Shown piece after piece: positions 23,371-30,967 of a DNA stretch of 32,474 bases. Source of the stretch: Methanobacteriota archaeon (GTDB lineage Archaea > Thermoplasmatota > E2 > DHVEG-1); the NCBI GenBank assembly GCA_026394495.1, contig JAPKYE010000081.1, positions 1 through 32,474 on the forward strand, given 5' to 3'. The position numbers and the translations under genes are program-made. The notes under the pieces are model-generated. The model saw nothing but the letters and a program-made list of their open reading frames with translations, was not told the DNA's origin and made no database searches. Position 1 is the stretch's first letter. Each line of letters starts with the position of its first letter.

Positions 23371-24963
23371 ATGAAAAAACATATTGTTTCGTTTATTGCA
23401 ACCCTTTTAGTGATATCGTTATGTACGACAACTATGCTGGTCATGCATGCAAAGGCAACAACCAATACTGCGGGAACTCTTAATGACACCGATATTGATC
23501 CTTTAGTGGATGTTTCTGTCACGGTCACCATAAAAGAAATCAGATCACTCGAAGCAAAACAAGATATACAGAAGTTACCAATTAGTAAAATTGATCGATT
23601 CAGCGACCCAGATTTCTACGTGAAAGTCATCATCAATGAAAACGAATCCACAAGCCCTATTTGGTATAATACAAAATATGTGTACAACCCAAATTGGTCA
23701 ACAACATTCAATGTACCTGATGAGATAGAATTTGTAAATGTCACTATTCAACTCTGGGATCACAACCCACTTGGGTTCGATCGACTCTGCGACATCAGCG
23801 GCAACAGCGAGGAACGACCAAAAAGCTCCGATATCCAGCTTCAATATAGTATAAGGACTGGTCATTGGACTGGTGACGACTACGTTGGCGGCTCTTTTTT
23901 CGGTGGACCTGACCCAAGCGGATATGGACGAGCAAATGGCTGCGACGATAACAGTTACTATCAGAATGATCGGGATTGCGAGCTCTGGTTTGATATAAAC
24001 CAAACCGATCCCGATGGCGATGGAATCCCCTACTGGACTGAAGTAAACATCTTTCATACAGATCCAACAATAAACAATGCAACTGATGATCCGAACAACG
24101 ATGGAATACCGCTCTGGTGGGATTTCAAATGGGGCTTTACACAAAGTTTTCACCACGGGCCCGGTGGATATTTCTTTGGGTACAACTGGACGTATAACCC
24201 GTTTCTCTACACCAACTATTCTAATCTTGATCCTGATAACGACGGGCTTTCAAACCTTGAAGAATACCTCACATCGCAATGGGGCTCTGATCCCTTCTGC
24301 AAGGACCTCTTCATTGAAATGGATCAGATGATGGCAGGACCCAATGGAGAACCCGCAAGCATCTTCCCCAATGGTGCTAAGGAGCTTCTGCGGACCGCGT
24401 ACGATAAACACAACATCGTGTATCATCTCGATGATGGAACATGGGCGGATACCGGCTCAGAGATGATCCCGTTTGATGATCTCACTGAGATGTCTTGGGG
24501 CGGCAGCAATACAACAAATGAACTTCAACAAATCTATAACGATTATTTCCTTCATGGGAATACGAGCAACTGGCGACGCGGCGTCTTTCATTACGGGCCT
24601 GTGATCTATCAATGTTCTGTTGCCAATGGAAACGCATTTGGTGGCGGCGCATTTCAGATTTCCTATTACGGACTGAACAATAAAACAAAGAGTTACCAAA
24701 CCAATAAAAAAGATATCGTCTTTGCCAGTGCATACATGCATGAGACCGGACACGCCATCGCTATCGAAAACCCTGCGGTAGATAATTCGAACAATAAATT
24801 TATTTACCAACTAGGCTGGTGGCAATGGAGACATTACAAAAGCGTCATGAACTACGGCTACATGTTTACAATGGTGGATTACTCAGATGGATCACACGGT
24901 AAAAACGATTTCAACGACTGGATAACAATGGATCTTACAGCGTTTCAACAAGGATTTTTCTAA
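23371..24963 (+). CDS. Secreted C2-domain metzincin-like metalloprotease (paralogue)
   Basis: 530 residues, signal peptide 1-29. Same layout as the gene at 7349-8743: C2-like domain (about 48-142), Asp-rich calcium loops (TDPDGDGIPYWTE, TDDPNNDGIP, LDPDNDGLSNLEEY, an extra loop relative to the other), then the catalytic half. The zinc motif is HETGHAIAIEN (His457, Glu458, His461), with Ala where Gly is usual and Asn467 where the third ligand should be. The Met-turn is SVMNY (491-495). A GGGGAG ribosome-binding site lies 7 bases before ATG 23371. Both copies sharing the Asn suggests it is functional. It probably digests extracellular protein. Confidence 0.88.
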   Translation: MKKHIVSFIATLLVISLCTTTMLVMHAKATTNTAGTLNDTDIDPLVDVSVTVTIKEIRSLEAKQDIQKLPISKIDRFSDPDFYVKVIINENESTSPIWYNTKYVYNPNWSTTFNVPDEIEFVNVTIQLWDHNPLGFDRLCDISGNSEERPKSSDIQLQYSIRTGHWTGDDYVGGSFFGGPDPSGYGRANGCDDNSYYQNDRDCELWFDINQTDPDGDGIPYWTEVNIFHTDPTINNATDDPNNDGIPLWWDFKWGFTQSFHHGPGGYFFGYNWTYNPFLYTNYSNLDPDNDGLSNLEEYLTSQWGSDPFCKDLFIEMDQMMAGPNGEPASIFPNGAKELLRTAYDKHNIVYHLDDGTWADTGSEMIPFDDLTEMSWGGSNTTNELQQIYNDYFLHGNTSNWRRGVFHYGPVIYQCSVANGNAFGGGAFQISYYGLNNKTKSYQTNKKDIVFASAYMHETGHAIAIENPAVDNSNNKFIYQLGWWQWRHYKSVMNYGYMFTMVDYSDGSHGKNDFNDWITMDLTAFQQGFF

Positions 24964-24974
24964 AAACGATCTAA

Positions 24975-25193
24975 TCAGACTTTGAAACTGTTCATTTTCG
25001 GTGATCTTTTCTTACTGGTATGAAGGATGATTTCTCTGATTGAGCCAAACGCAATGCCATACCGTTTTAATTCTGTTTGAAAGAGTACCGCATCATCTGA
25101 GATATCAACGATTGTCCCATCAAGAATCTCACTTGTATCTTTCACGAGCTTCACATACTTATTTTTAAATGGTTCTATCGCATTTTTTTCCAT
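24975..25193 (-). CDS. Small Sm-like protein
   Basis: 72 residues. The pattern KYVKLVKD, LDGTIVDISDDAVLFQTELK, then AFGSIREIILH suggests a single five-stranded SH3-like barrel of Sm/LSm type, but the classical Sm RNA-binding signatures are not all present. GGGGT lies six bases before ATG 25193. It converges with the metalloprotease gene. Function uncertain. Confidence 0.55.
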   Translation of the reverse strand: MEKNAIEPFKNKYVKLVKDTSEILDGTIVDISDDAVLFQTELKRYGIAFGSIREIILHTSKKRSPKMNSFKV

Positions 25194-25340
25194 ACATACC
25201 CCTTCTGATACAATATGCTCGTATGTAACATCATGACTACCTCTTAAATATTTTTCTTAACAAAATAATAAACCTCAACAAATATCTATAAAAAATTTTT
25301 AGCTAGATAACACGGTTCATCTTTATGGATTAAAAACCCG

Positions 25341-25351
25341 ATATATTTATA
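25341..25351 (+). promoter_or_regulatory. TATA box for the PH-domain gene
   Basis: ATATATTTATA about 40 bases before ATG 25387. The predicted leader carries the GGTGG ribosome-binding site. The region 25194-25340 holds no gene I can support. Confidence 0.5.
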
Positions 25352-25386
25352 AGACATGGAACAGATACATTTAATGGTGGAAAAAA

Positions 25387-26055
25387 ATGGAAATATCTCT
25401 GCAAACATCTTTACAAAATGGAAAAGCACACCCTAATATTAAAAAAGTCTGGATGCTGAAATGGTCGTTTTCTTTTGTGATGTTTTTTATATTTCTGATA
25501 TTCATGTTAGCCCAAGTTTTATTTGACATTTTTAAAATAGATATTATTTTGATCCTATTAGTACTAATCGTGATCCCAATATTTTTAGGTTTAATAATTT
25601 CTTATGTATGGGCGCATTTTTATTGGATGAACTATCATTTTGAAGTAGGCTCAGAAAGAATAACAATTACCCGCGGCGTAATAGGAAAGAGAGTAGCAAA
25701 TATACCATATGAACGAGTCCAGAACGTAAATATCTGGAGAGGAGTCCTTGATAGGATTTTTGGTTTATATTCAATTGAGATAGAAACTGCTGGGGCGTCC
25801 AATGTACGTGGATCTGGTGGTTACGGCACTCGAATGAATGCAGAAGGAACCATTCAAGGAGTAATCAACCCTCAACCAATTGTAGAGTACATCATTGCAA
25901 AATCAAAAGGCAGATCTGGTTTAGGGGATGCATTTGAAAACAAAAAAGAATTAGGAAACGATGAAAAAATGAGATTACTCGAAGAAAAACTGATAAAAGG
26001 AGAAATATCAGAAAAAACATACGAAGAACTAAAAAGAAAATACGGGACATCGTAA
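25387..26055 (+). CDS. Membrane protein with bacterial-type PH domain and SHOCT tail
   Basis: 222 residues. Two membrane helices (about 27-48 and 54-78), then a bPH_2/DUF304 domain (about 82-165: NYHFEVGSERITITRGVIGKR, IPYERVQNVNI, GLYSIEIETAG). The last about 30 residues (MRLLEEKLIKGEISEKTYEELKRKYG) are a SHOCT-type helical hairpin. This layout is that of YdbS-like proteins, whose role is poorly known. GGTGG lies six bases before the ATG. Confidence 0.85.
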   Translation: MEISLQTSLQNGKAHPNIKKVWMLKWSFSFVMFFIFLIFMLAQVLFDIFKIDIILILLVLIVIPIFLGLIISYVWAHFYWMNYHFEVGSERITITRGVIGKRVANIPYERVQNVNIWRGVLDRIFGLYSIEIETAGASNVRGSGGYGTRMNAEGTIQGVINPQPIVEYIIAKSKGRSGLGDAFENKKELGNDEKMRLLEEKLIKGEISEKTYEELKRKYGTS

Positions 26056-26130
26056 CTTACCTCTATAGCAGCATCTGCAATTAAACCTAAAAAGTCGCCT
26101 TTTAAGTTTTTAAAATGCCATTCAAAAACC

Positions 26131-26140
26131 TTATATACTA
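26131..26140 (+). promoter_or_regulatory. TATA box for the M14-C11 operon
   Basis: TTATATACTA about 50 bases before the TTG start at 26184. This predicts a leader of about 25 bases with GGGTGA. Confidence 0.45.
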
Positions 26141-26183
26141 TTTAATATAATGTGTCCTATAAAAATATCTTGGGTGACAAACA

Positions 26184-27296
26184 TTGAAGAAAATAATGAT
26201 ATCCCTTTTTATCATATTCGTTCTTCTTGGTCCAATTCCGTCTTTACAAGGGACTCAATATTCGGAAAAATTAGTAATAGCCAACAGCAATGGATCCTTT
26301 ACAGATTCTTATGCATATTTTACCTATCAGAATATGACAGAGTATCTTCAGGGTTTACAAAAAAATTATTCTGATATTATTTCAGTATCTTCTCTTGGTA
26401 AAACATATCAGGGTAGAGATATTTGGATGGTAAAAATATCTGACAATGTTACACAAGAAGAAACAGAACCCGGGGTTTTACTGATGGGCGCCCATCATGG
26501 ATGCGAACAACTATCTTATGAAGTCTTACTTTATTTCATCACATACCTTATTAAAACCTATACAAACACAACTACCAATAACAATGAAACTGAAGACCAA
26601 CCATCCTTGGAGAAAGTCAAAGAGATTGTCAATACAACGCAAATCTACATTATCCCAATGGTAAATCCTGATGGTGTAGAAGCAATTACTCGGAAGAACT
26701 GCGACCCAAACTATGGACCATTTGGTTTAAGAAATCAAATAACTTCGTACGGAGTAGATCTCAATAGAAACTACGGATACAAATGGTTTTCATGGTTTGT
26801 CCGCCCATGGTCTTATCCTATGATGAGTCAGTTACGAGACTCCTCTGACATGTACCGTGGAAATCAACCCTTCAGTGAAAATGAGACCAAGGCAATAAAG
26901 AATTTTGTGGAATCAAATAACATTAGTATTTCTGTATCATACCACAACTCCCAACAATGTATTTTGTATCCTTGGTGGTATAATATGATCTCAACACGAG
27001 ATACCCAATTATTTCGATCAGTGGGAACAAATATCTCACATTTAGATGGATATACTCTTTATGGGCGGAATTTACTCCTAGGCTATAGGGGAAGCCCAGG
27101 GACTTCAGAAGATTGGCTCTACGGCGCACATGGTATTCTTGCATTCTGTATAGAACTCGGTTACTCAGCCCAGCCTGATCTGATTCTTAATATGTGTAAA
27201 AAAGAAGTAAATGTAGGACTATATATTTGTGATATTGCCGGGTCCATTCATACAAAACAAAAAGACTGGGTAGAAACTCACCAAAGAGCTCAATAA
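26184..27296 (+). CDS. Secreted M14 zinc carboxypeptidase (paralogue)
   Basis: 370 residues from TTG 26184 (GGGTGA eight bases upstream; signal peptide about 1-23). The active site is complete: His105/Glu108 in GAHHGCEQLS, Asn194/Arg195 in GVDLNRNYGY, His254 in VSYHNSQQ, and Glu324 in FCIELG. It is about as long as the gene at 6179 and places the zinc motif at the same residues, but sequence around the specificity pocket differs (ILYPWWYN against ILFPWYSS), so the preferred substrates may differ. Its stop is 15 bases before the C11 gene, so endo- and exopeptidase are probably made together. Confidence 0.93.
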   Translation: MKKIMISLFIIFVLLGPIPSLQGTQYSEKLVIANSNGSFTDSYAYFTYQNMTEYLQGLQKNYSDIISVSSLGKTYQGRDIWMVKISDNVTQEETEPGVLLMGAHHGCEQLSYEVLLYFITYLIKTYTNTTTNNNETEDQPSLEKVKEIVNTTQIYIIPMVNPDGVEAITRKNCDPNYGPFGLRNQITSYGVDLNRNYGYKWFSWFVRPWSYPMMSQLRDSSDMYRGNQPFSENETKAIKNFVESNNISISVSYHNSQQCILYPWWYNMISTRDTQLFRSVGTNISHLDGYTLYGRNLLLGYRGSPGTSEDWLYGAHGILAFCIELGYSAQPDLILNMCKKEVNVGLYICDIAGSIHTKQKDWVETHQRAQ

Positions 27297-27311
27297 AAAA
27301 AGGGGCAACAA

Positions 27312-28616
27312 ATGAAAATAAAAAAAGGAGTATTAACCCTCATATGCTTTTCATTACTAGTTATCAACGTACCGTTAACAACATCTGATGTAACTGGAAA
27401 TATTAGTGAGAAAAAATGGACGGTAATGTATTATTTCGGCGGCGATCAAGAGTGGGATTGGCAATCGGTAAACCAATTGATAGATATTTTCTTGAATGCA
27501 ACAATTACACTCAGCCCACACATAAATCTCGTTATATTAGGTGACTGGACAAGAAATTTTTATGCATATGCACAAATAACTAAACTCCGTAGGGCTAAAT
27601 TTGTCGTAGAAGATATAGCAGAGATTAACACAGGCAACTATACGACACTGAGGGATTATGTGTTGCGATGTAAAACAGAGTATCCCGCGGAACGATATTA
27701 TTTACATATCCATGGTCACGGGCATGCATGGTACGGAGCATGCCCAGATTGTAAAACAAATGATACAGAAAATCCAAATGATATGTTAACCATGAATGAA
27801 ATTCATAAAGCACTCGATGAAAGCGGCGGCGTTGATATCTTAGAATTTACAAATTGCAGAATGGGAAATTTAGAGGCCGCATACGAACTTCGTAATTGCA
27901 CCAAGGTATATATCGGAAGTGAAGATGAAGTTACTACTGCAGCCCCGTTTTCACTTATGTTAGGCGAGCTGAGAGTCTTACGAGATAATTACTATAAATC
28001 AAACATCAAAATCGCTGAAATATTTATAAAAAAATTAAGAGTACCATACACCTATACATTCACACCATCCTATCTAATAATGGGATTAATTTATGCATTG
28101 AAATATCATTATTTCACATCCATATCTGGTTTAATCTACAATAAATTTACGATGTCAGCAATACGAACCGATGCGCTGGATGATGTATCCACTGCGATAG
28201 ACGATCTTGCCCATCTCTTAGTTGCTAATAGAGAAGATTATCAAATACTCGTAACCAATGTGCGTTCTCAAGCAGATGATTTCCCACCGGTATACAATCC
28301 TGATAACTACAAAGGTGCTTTTGTTGATGTCTACAATTTTGCGGATGTGTTAAATACACTTGCATTCAAAGCATCAAAACAAGAATTATATAGAACAACT
28401 AGAAATATCAAACGATCCATGGAAAAAGCTGTTATTGCTGAATGGCATCAAGTAGGTCATAAACAAGCACAAGGATTAACACTTTATTTCCCTTTCAATA
28501 ACTCTGATATTTATCCTTGGAGTGGTTCATGGAATCTTCACAATTATACGACGTTTAACTTGGAATTTACCGCTAATACATATTGGGATGAATTTTTAAC
28601 AGCATATCTAACCTGA
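27312..28616 (+). CDS. Secreted clostripain-family (C11) cysteine protease
   Basis: 434 residues, signal peptide about 1-25. Clostripain signatures: KKWTVMYYFGGDQEWDW at the domain start, catalytic His in LHIHGHGHAWYG (His136 by alignment on the following Trp), and catalytic Cys182 in ILEFTNCRMGNLEAAYEL. C11 enzymes cut after Arg or Lys. GGGGC lies seven bases before ATG 27312. It is the second gene of the M14-C11 pair and ends in a bidirectional hairpin terminator. Confidence 0.9.
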   Translation: MKIKKGVLTLICFSLLVINVPLTTSDVTGNISEKKWTVMYYFGGDQEWDWQSVNQLIDIFLNATITLSPHINLVILGDWTRNFYAYAQITKLRRAKFVVEDIAEINTGNYTTLRDYVLRCKTEYPAERYYLHIHGHGHAWYGACPDCKTNDTENPNDMLTMNEIHKALDESGGVDILEFTNCRMGNLEAAYELRNCTKVYIGSEDEVTTAAPFSLMLGELRVLRDNYYKSNIKIAEIFIKKLRVPYTYTFTPSYLIMGLIYALKYHYFTSISGLIYNKFTMSAIRTDALDDVSTAIDDLAHLLVANREDYQILVTNVRSQADDFPPVYNPDNYKGAFVDVYNFADVLNTLAFKASKQELYRTTRNIKRSMEKAVIAEWHQVGHKQAQGLTLYFPFNNSDIYPWSGSWNLHNYTTFNLEFTANTYWDEFLTAYLT

Positions 28617-28638
28617 TGTAATAGATTTTTATTACATC
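28615..28638. terminator. Hairpin terminator between convergent genes
   Basis: GATGTAAT (28615-28622) and ATTACATC (28631-28638) are perfect 8-bp arms around AGATTTTT. It overlaps the stop codon of the C11 gene and serves the convergent gene at 28674 from the other side. Confidence 0.6.
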
Positions 28639-28673
28639 TTACAAAACATTTCTCCATGATGACTTTTCAGGAG

Positions 28674-29096
28674 TTAATTAGGACCTGATGGCCAAGTAAT
28701 TTTTTGACCTGTTAGCTTGGCAAAAAATAAAGCAAAAATAAAATATAAATATAATCCTACACCAGCAGCAAATGCAGATACTATTATTATGAATGTAAGA
28801 GAAAACACAATAGAATATAAAATAAAACTATAAATAAAATAAAGAGTAATAAATATTAACCCTGCCGTGCTACTAATTAATCTTTGAAAATCTCCGATAG
28901 AAAATCCTGATTCATATAATAAAAAGAGGATTAACAAGAGAAAAAGCGATCTAAAATTGTTTTTTTCGGTACCTATTGTTTTTAATTGTGATGTTAGTGT
29001 TGTTCGAGTTGCTTGAACAGTGATGACCGAATTAAACGAGATTAGGACAAGAAGAATCACGACTACGATACTACCTAGCATTAGTATCTTTTTCAT
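28674..29096 (-). CDS. Small multi-helix membrane protein, unknown
   Basis: 140 residues. An N-terminal signal-like helix (VVVILLVLISFN, then ITVQA), a short polar loop, and three or four more membrane helices. No family recognised. Its TATA element (TTTTAAATAA at about 29128-29137) lies about 15 bases from the left end of the insertion sequence, and an interrupted palindrome sits between promoter and start. Confidence 0.65.
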   Translation of the reverse strand: MKKILMLGSIVVVILLVLISFNSVITVQATRTTLTSQLKTIGTEKNNFRSLFLLLILFLLYESGFSIGDFQRLISSTAGLIFITLYFIYSFILYSIVFSLTFIIIVSAFAAGVGLYLYFIFALFFAKLTGQKITWPSGPN

Positions 29097-29103
29097 GATA
29101 TCT

Positions 29104-29120
29104 CGATATTATCAATATCG
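29104..29120. promoter_or_regulatory. Interrupted palindrome, operator candidate
   Basis: CGATATTATCAATATCG has perfect 7-bp arms around a 3-base centre. It lies between the TATA box and ATG of the gene at 28674-29096, near the predicted transcription start, where a repressor could act. TTATCAATATCG is repeated at 29190-29201 inside the insertion sequence. Confidence 0.4.
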
Positions 29121-29149
29121 GTCCTCTTATTTAAAAGTTTGTTCTATGA

Positions 29150-30239
29150 GATATTCCTCGGAATGTGTAACATCTCCTGATTTTCTCACTTATCAATATC
29201 GAATTTCTGCCTTGTGCATATAGCAGTTGACTATCGTTAGCGCTGTTTTGGTAAAAAAGATGGGGGAAAAGACCGGATAAAAAAATTTTATGAGTGTCAA
29301 CAGTCTGTTTCTCCCTAGTGGAAGAATAATGTCAGCTTCTTCAACTGGTGTTTTTCCCAGGCCTTGATGTGTTCTGACAAAATCATAGATGATCCGTCGG
29401 AGCTCACTGAATGCTTCTCCACTTTCCGGGTTTTTGAATCCTCGTGTTATTTTGTACCGTTGTTTGAAGTCCTCATTATGACGTTCAATCGCGTTATTGT
29501 TATGCTCCAACCCGTATTTCTTACAAGCGATGGGGACGCCGTGAGTCAAGGTTGCCCATCGATAAAAACAAAAGATAAAACCGATTTTATACCCTGCGAA
29601 TTTATCAGAAACGAAGGTGATAAGTTTTCTTTTTCCAGGAGGTTTTCTCATCTCCTGTTCCCAGGTGGTTTTCACTTGTTCACCGATCTTCCCGTACAAC
29701 TTTTTGAAATGCTCTTTACATTTCTGTTTCGTTCGATGCTTGGTAAACGTGAGTGCAAGATCGTATTTGGTCTTACTGTCTATGGAGGTAATCGGACGGT
29801 ATGATTCCCCTTTCACCTTGATATGCACCTCATCAGTATGGATTCTTCCCTTCACTTTCGGTTTCAACGTTTTTTCAAATGTTGAAAGCATCCGTGCATA
29901 TTTTTTCACCCAGTACAAGATGGTGCTATCATAGATGTAGTACCCTTCATGTTGCCACATATAATCCCGTATTTTACTAAGAGAGAGACCCTCTATATAC
30001 AGATGAAGGACTTTCACGATGATCTCCTTCGGATAGGTCATCCCTTGGAAACCATCATGTTCAACAAAGTACGTCTCACATCTATTACACCAGTATTGTT
30101 GTTTTGTCACATATTTGTTCCTTCGTTTTCCTCGCTTTACAACCCGATCATCCTTTTTACAATATGGACAATGCATCTACCATCCCAAAGGAGGATATCG
30201 TTTAGATACATTTATACGTTACGAATTAGGAGGAATATC
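29150..30239 (-). mobile_element. IS6/IS240-like insertion sequence, 1090 bp, with 9-bp target duplication
   Basis: The ends are 22-bp imperfect inverted repeats (18 of 22 match), beginning GATATTCCTC at 29150-29171 and mirrored at 30218-30239. The direct repeat GTTCTATGA flanks the element exactly (29141-29149 and 30240-30248), which marks a target-site duplication. One transposase gene fills the element. Both ends and the duplication are intact, so the insertion is complete. It lies in the divergent promoter region of two small membrane protein genes (28674 and 30335). Confidence 0.92.
29193..30176 (-). CDS. IS6/IS240-like DDE transposase
   Basis: 327 residues. N-terminal zinc finger (CPYC at 3-6, CNRC at 30-33), helix-turn-helix (GLSLSKIRDYMWQ, then STILYWVKKY), and DDE_Tnp_IS240 catalytic core: Asp115 in HTDEVHIKVKG, Asp191 in FVSDKFAGY, Glu231 in NNNAIERHNEDFKQR. 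No frameshift or internal stop, so it could be active. The N-terminal zinc finger and length are as in archaeal relatives of this family. The C-terminus extends past the usual end by a hydrophobic stretch (LIKFFYPVFSPIFF). Confidence 0.9.
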   Translation of the reverse strand: MHCPYCKKDDRVVKRGKRRNKYVTKQQYWCNRCETYFVEHDGFQGMTYPKEIIVKVLHLYIEGLSLSKIRDYMWQHEGYYIYDSTILYWVKKYARMLSTFEKTLKPKVKGRIHTDEVHIKVKGESYRPITSIDSKTKYDLALTFTKHRTKQKCKEHFKKLYGKIGEQVKTTWEQEMRKPPGKRKLITFVSDKFAGYKIGFIFCFYRWATLTHGVPIACKKYGLEHNNNAIERHNEDFKQRYKITRGFKNPESGEAFSELRRIIYDFVRTHQGLGKTPVEEADIILPLGRNRLLTLIKFFYPVFSPIFFTKTALTIVNCYMHKAEIRY

Positions 30240-30334
30240 GTTCTATGATAACATCACCCATAGTACCTAAATTTCTAAATAGAGGTTACTTTATATATTC
30301 TAAAAATGTTAATTATTGACATGGGAGTCACAAA

Positions 30335-30694
30335 ATGAACACTAAAATTGTTATCTCCTACATCATTATTACATTCCTTTTTTTAATTCCATCTGTATCT
30401 GCGGTTCAATACCATACAATGAAGAAGACAACAGAATCAGTAATTTCCTCTTTAAAACAAAATATCAAAACAAATCAAAAAGAAGTTGTTAATACCTTGT
30501 TAGAAGAAATCTTAGCGTTATTGCTCTTCTTCCCATATTTAGCTATGGCTTTTTCGTTGAATACTGAATTCAAAGGTCATAATGTACTTGCTGTATTTTT
30601 TTTCCTAATTGCGTTTCCAATATATTTGATTGGACTTCTCCTATATAATTGGGATAATCCCTTCCTAATTCTTCAGAACATATATGTTTCATAA
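30335..30694 (+). CDS. Small secreted/membrane protein, unknown
   Basis: 119 residues. Signal peptide (about 1-23, ending PSVSAVQ), a polar helical segment (about 25-58), then two membrane helices (about 60-78 and 86-104). GGGAGTC lies eight bases before ATG 30335 and a TATA box (TTTATATATT) at about 30290. Its design (signal, polar helix, membrane helices) resembles the gene at 28674-29096, although I see no clear sequence similarity. No family recognised. Confidence 0.65.
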   Translation: MNTKIVISYIIITFLFLIPSVSAVQYHTMKKTTESVISSLKQNIKTNQKEVVNTLLEEILALLLFFPYLAMAFSLNTEFKGHNVLAVFFFLIAFPIYLIGLLLYNWDNPFLILQNIYVS

Positions 30695-30915
30695 ATTAAT
30701 TTTATATGTATTTACAGGAAGATACACCACCAAAAGAATTAAAACAGGGCACTAAATATTCGGGATACCACCTTGGACGGATAATAATATCCATGGGCCA
30801 TATCACATGTTTGGCTGCAACTGGAAGCTGGGCGGGTAACAAAGCGGATACAGGTTTTTCTCCTGTTGAGAGCCTGAATTCCGCAGGTGATCGTTCTTTT
30901 CTTGATTAGAACACA
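30695..30915. other. Unexplained 220-bp stretch left of the IS1634-like element
   Basis: A plus-strand frame at 30706-30909 is open (67 codons; includes LAATGSWAGNKADTGFSPVE), but it has no ribosome-binding site and no family I recognise. Base composition is more GC-rich than the flanks between about 30770 and 30890. It could be the tail of a destroyed gene or element, or a structured RNA. Confidence 0.4.
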
Positions 30916-30939
30916 TTTCGCACTTCACATTTTTTTTGG

Positions 30940-30966
30940 TTTTCAGCCAGTAAAAAAGGCTGAAAA
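30940..30966. terminator. Hairpin after the transposase stop codon
   Basis: TTTTCAGCC (30940-30948) and GGCTGAAAA (30958-30966) form a perfect 9-bp hairpin, one base past the stop of the IS1634-like transposase. On the minus strand it is a terminator with a T-tract supplied by the TTTT loop and arm; from the other side it could block read-through into the transposase gene. Confidence 0.6.
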
Positions 30967-30967
30967 A

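Noticed and set aside
30706-30909. Small gene between the membrane protein and the IS1634-like element
   Set aside because: Open frame only; no start signal or recognisable family. Kept as unexplained sequence instead.
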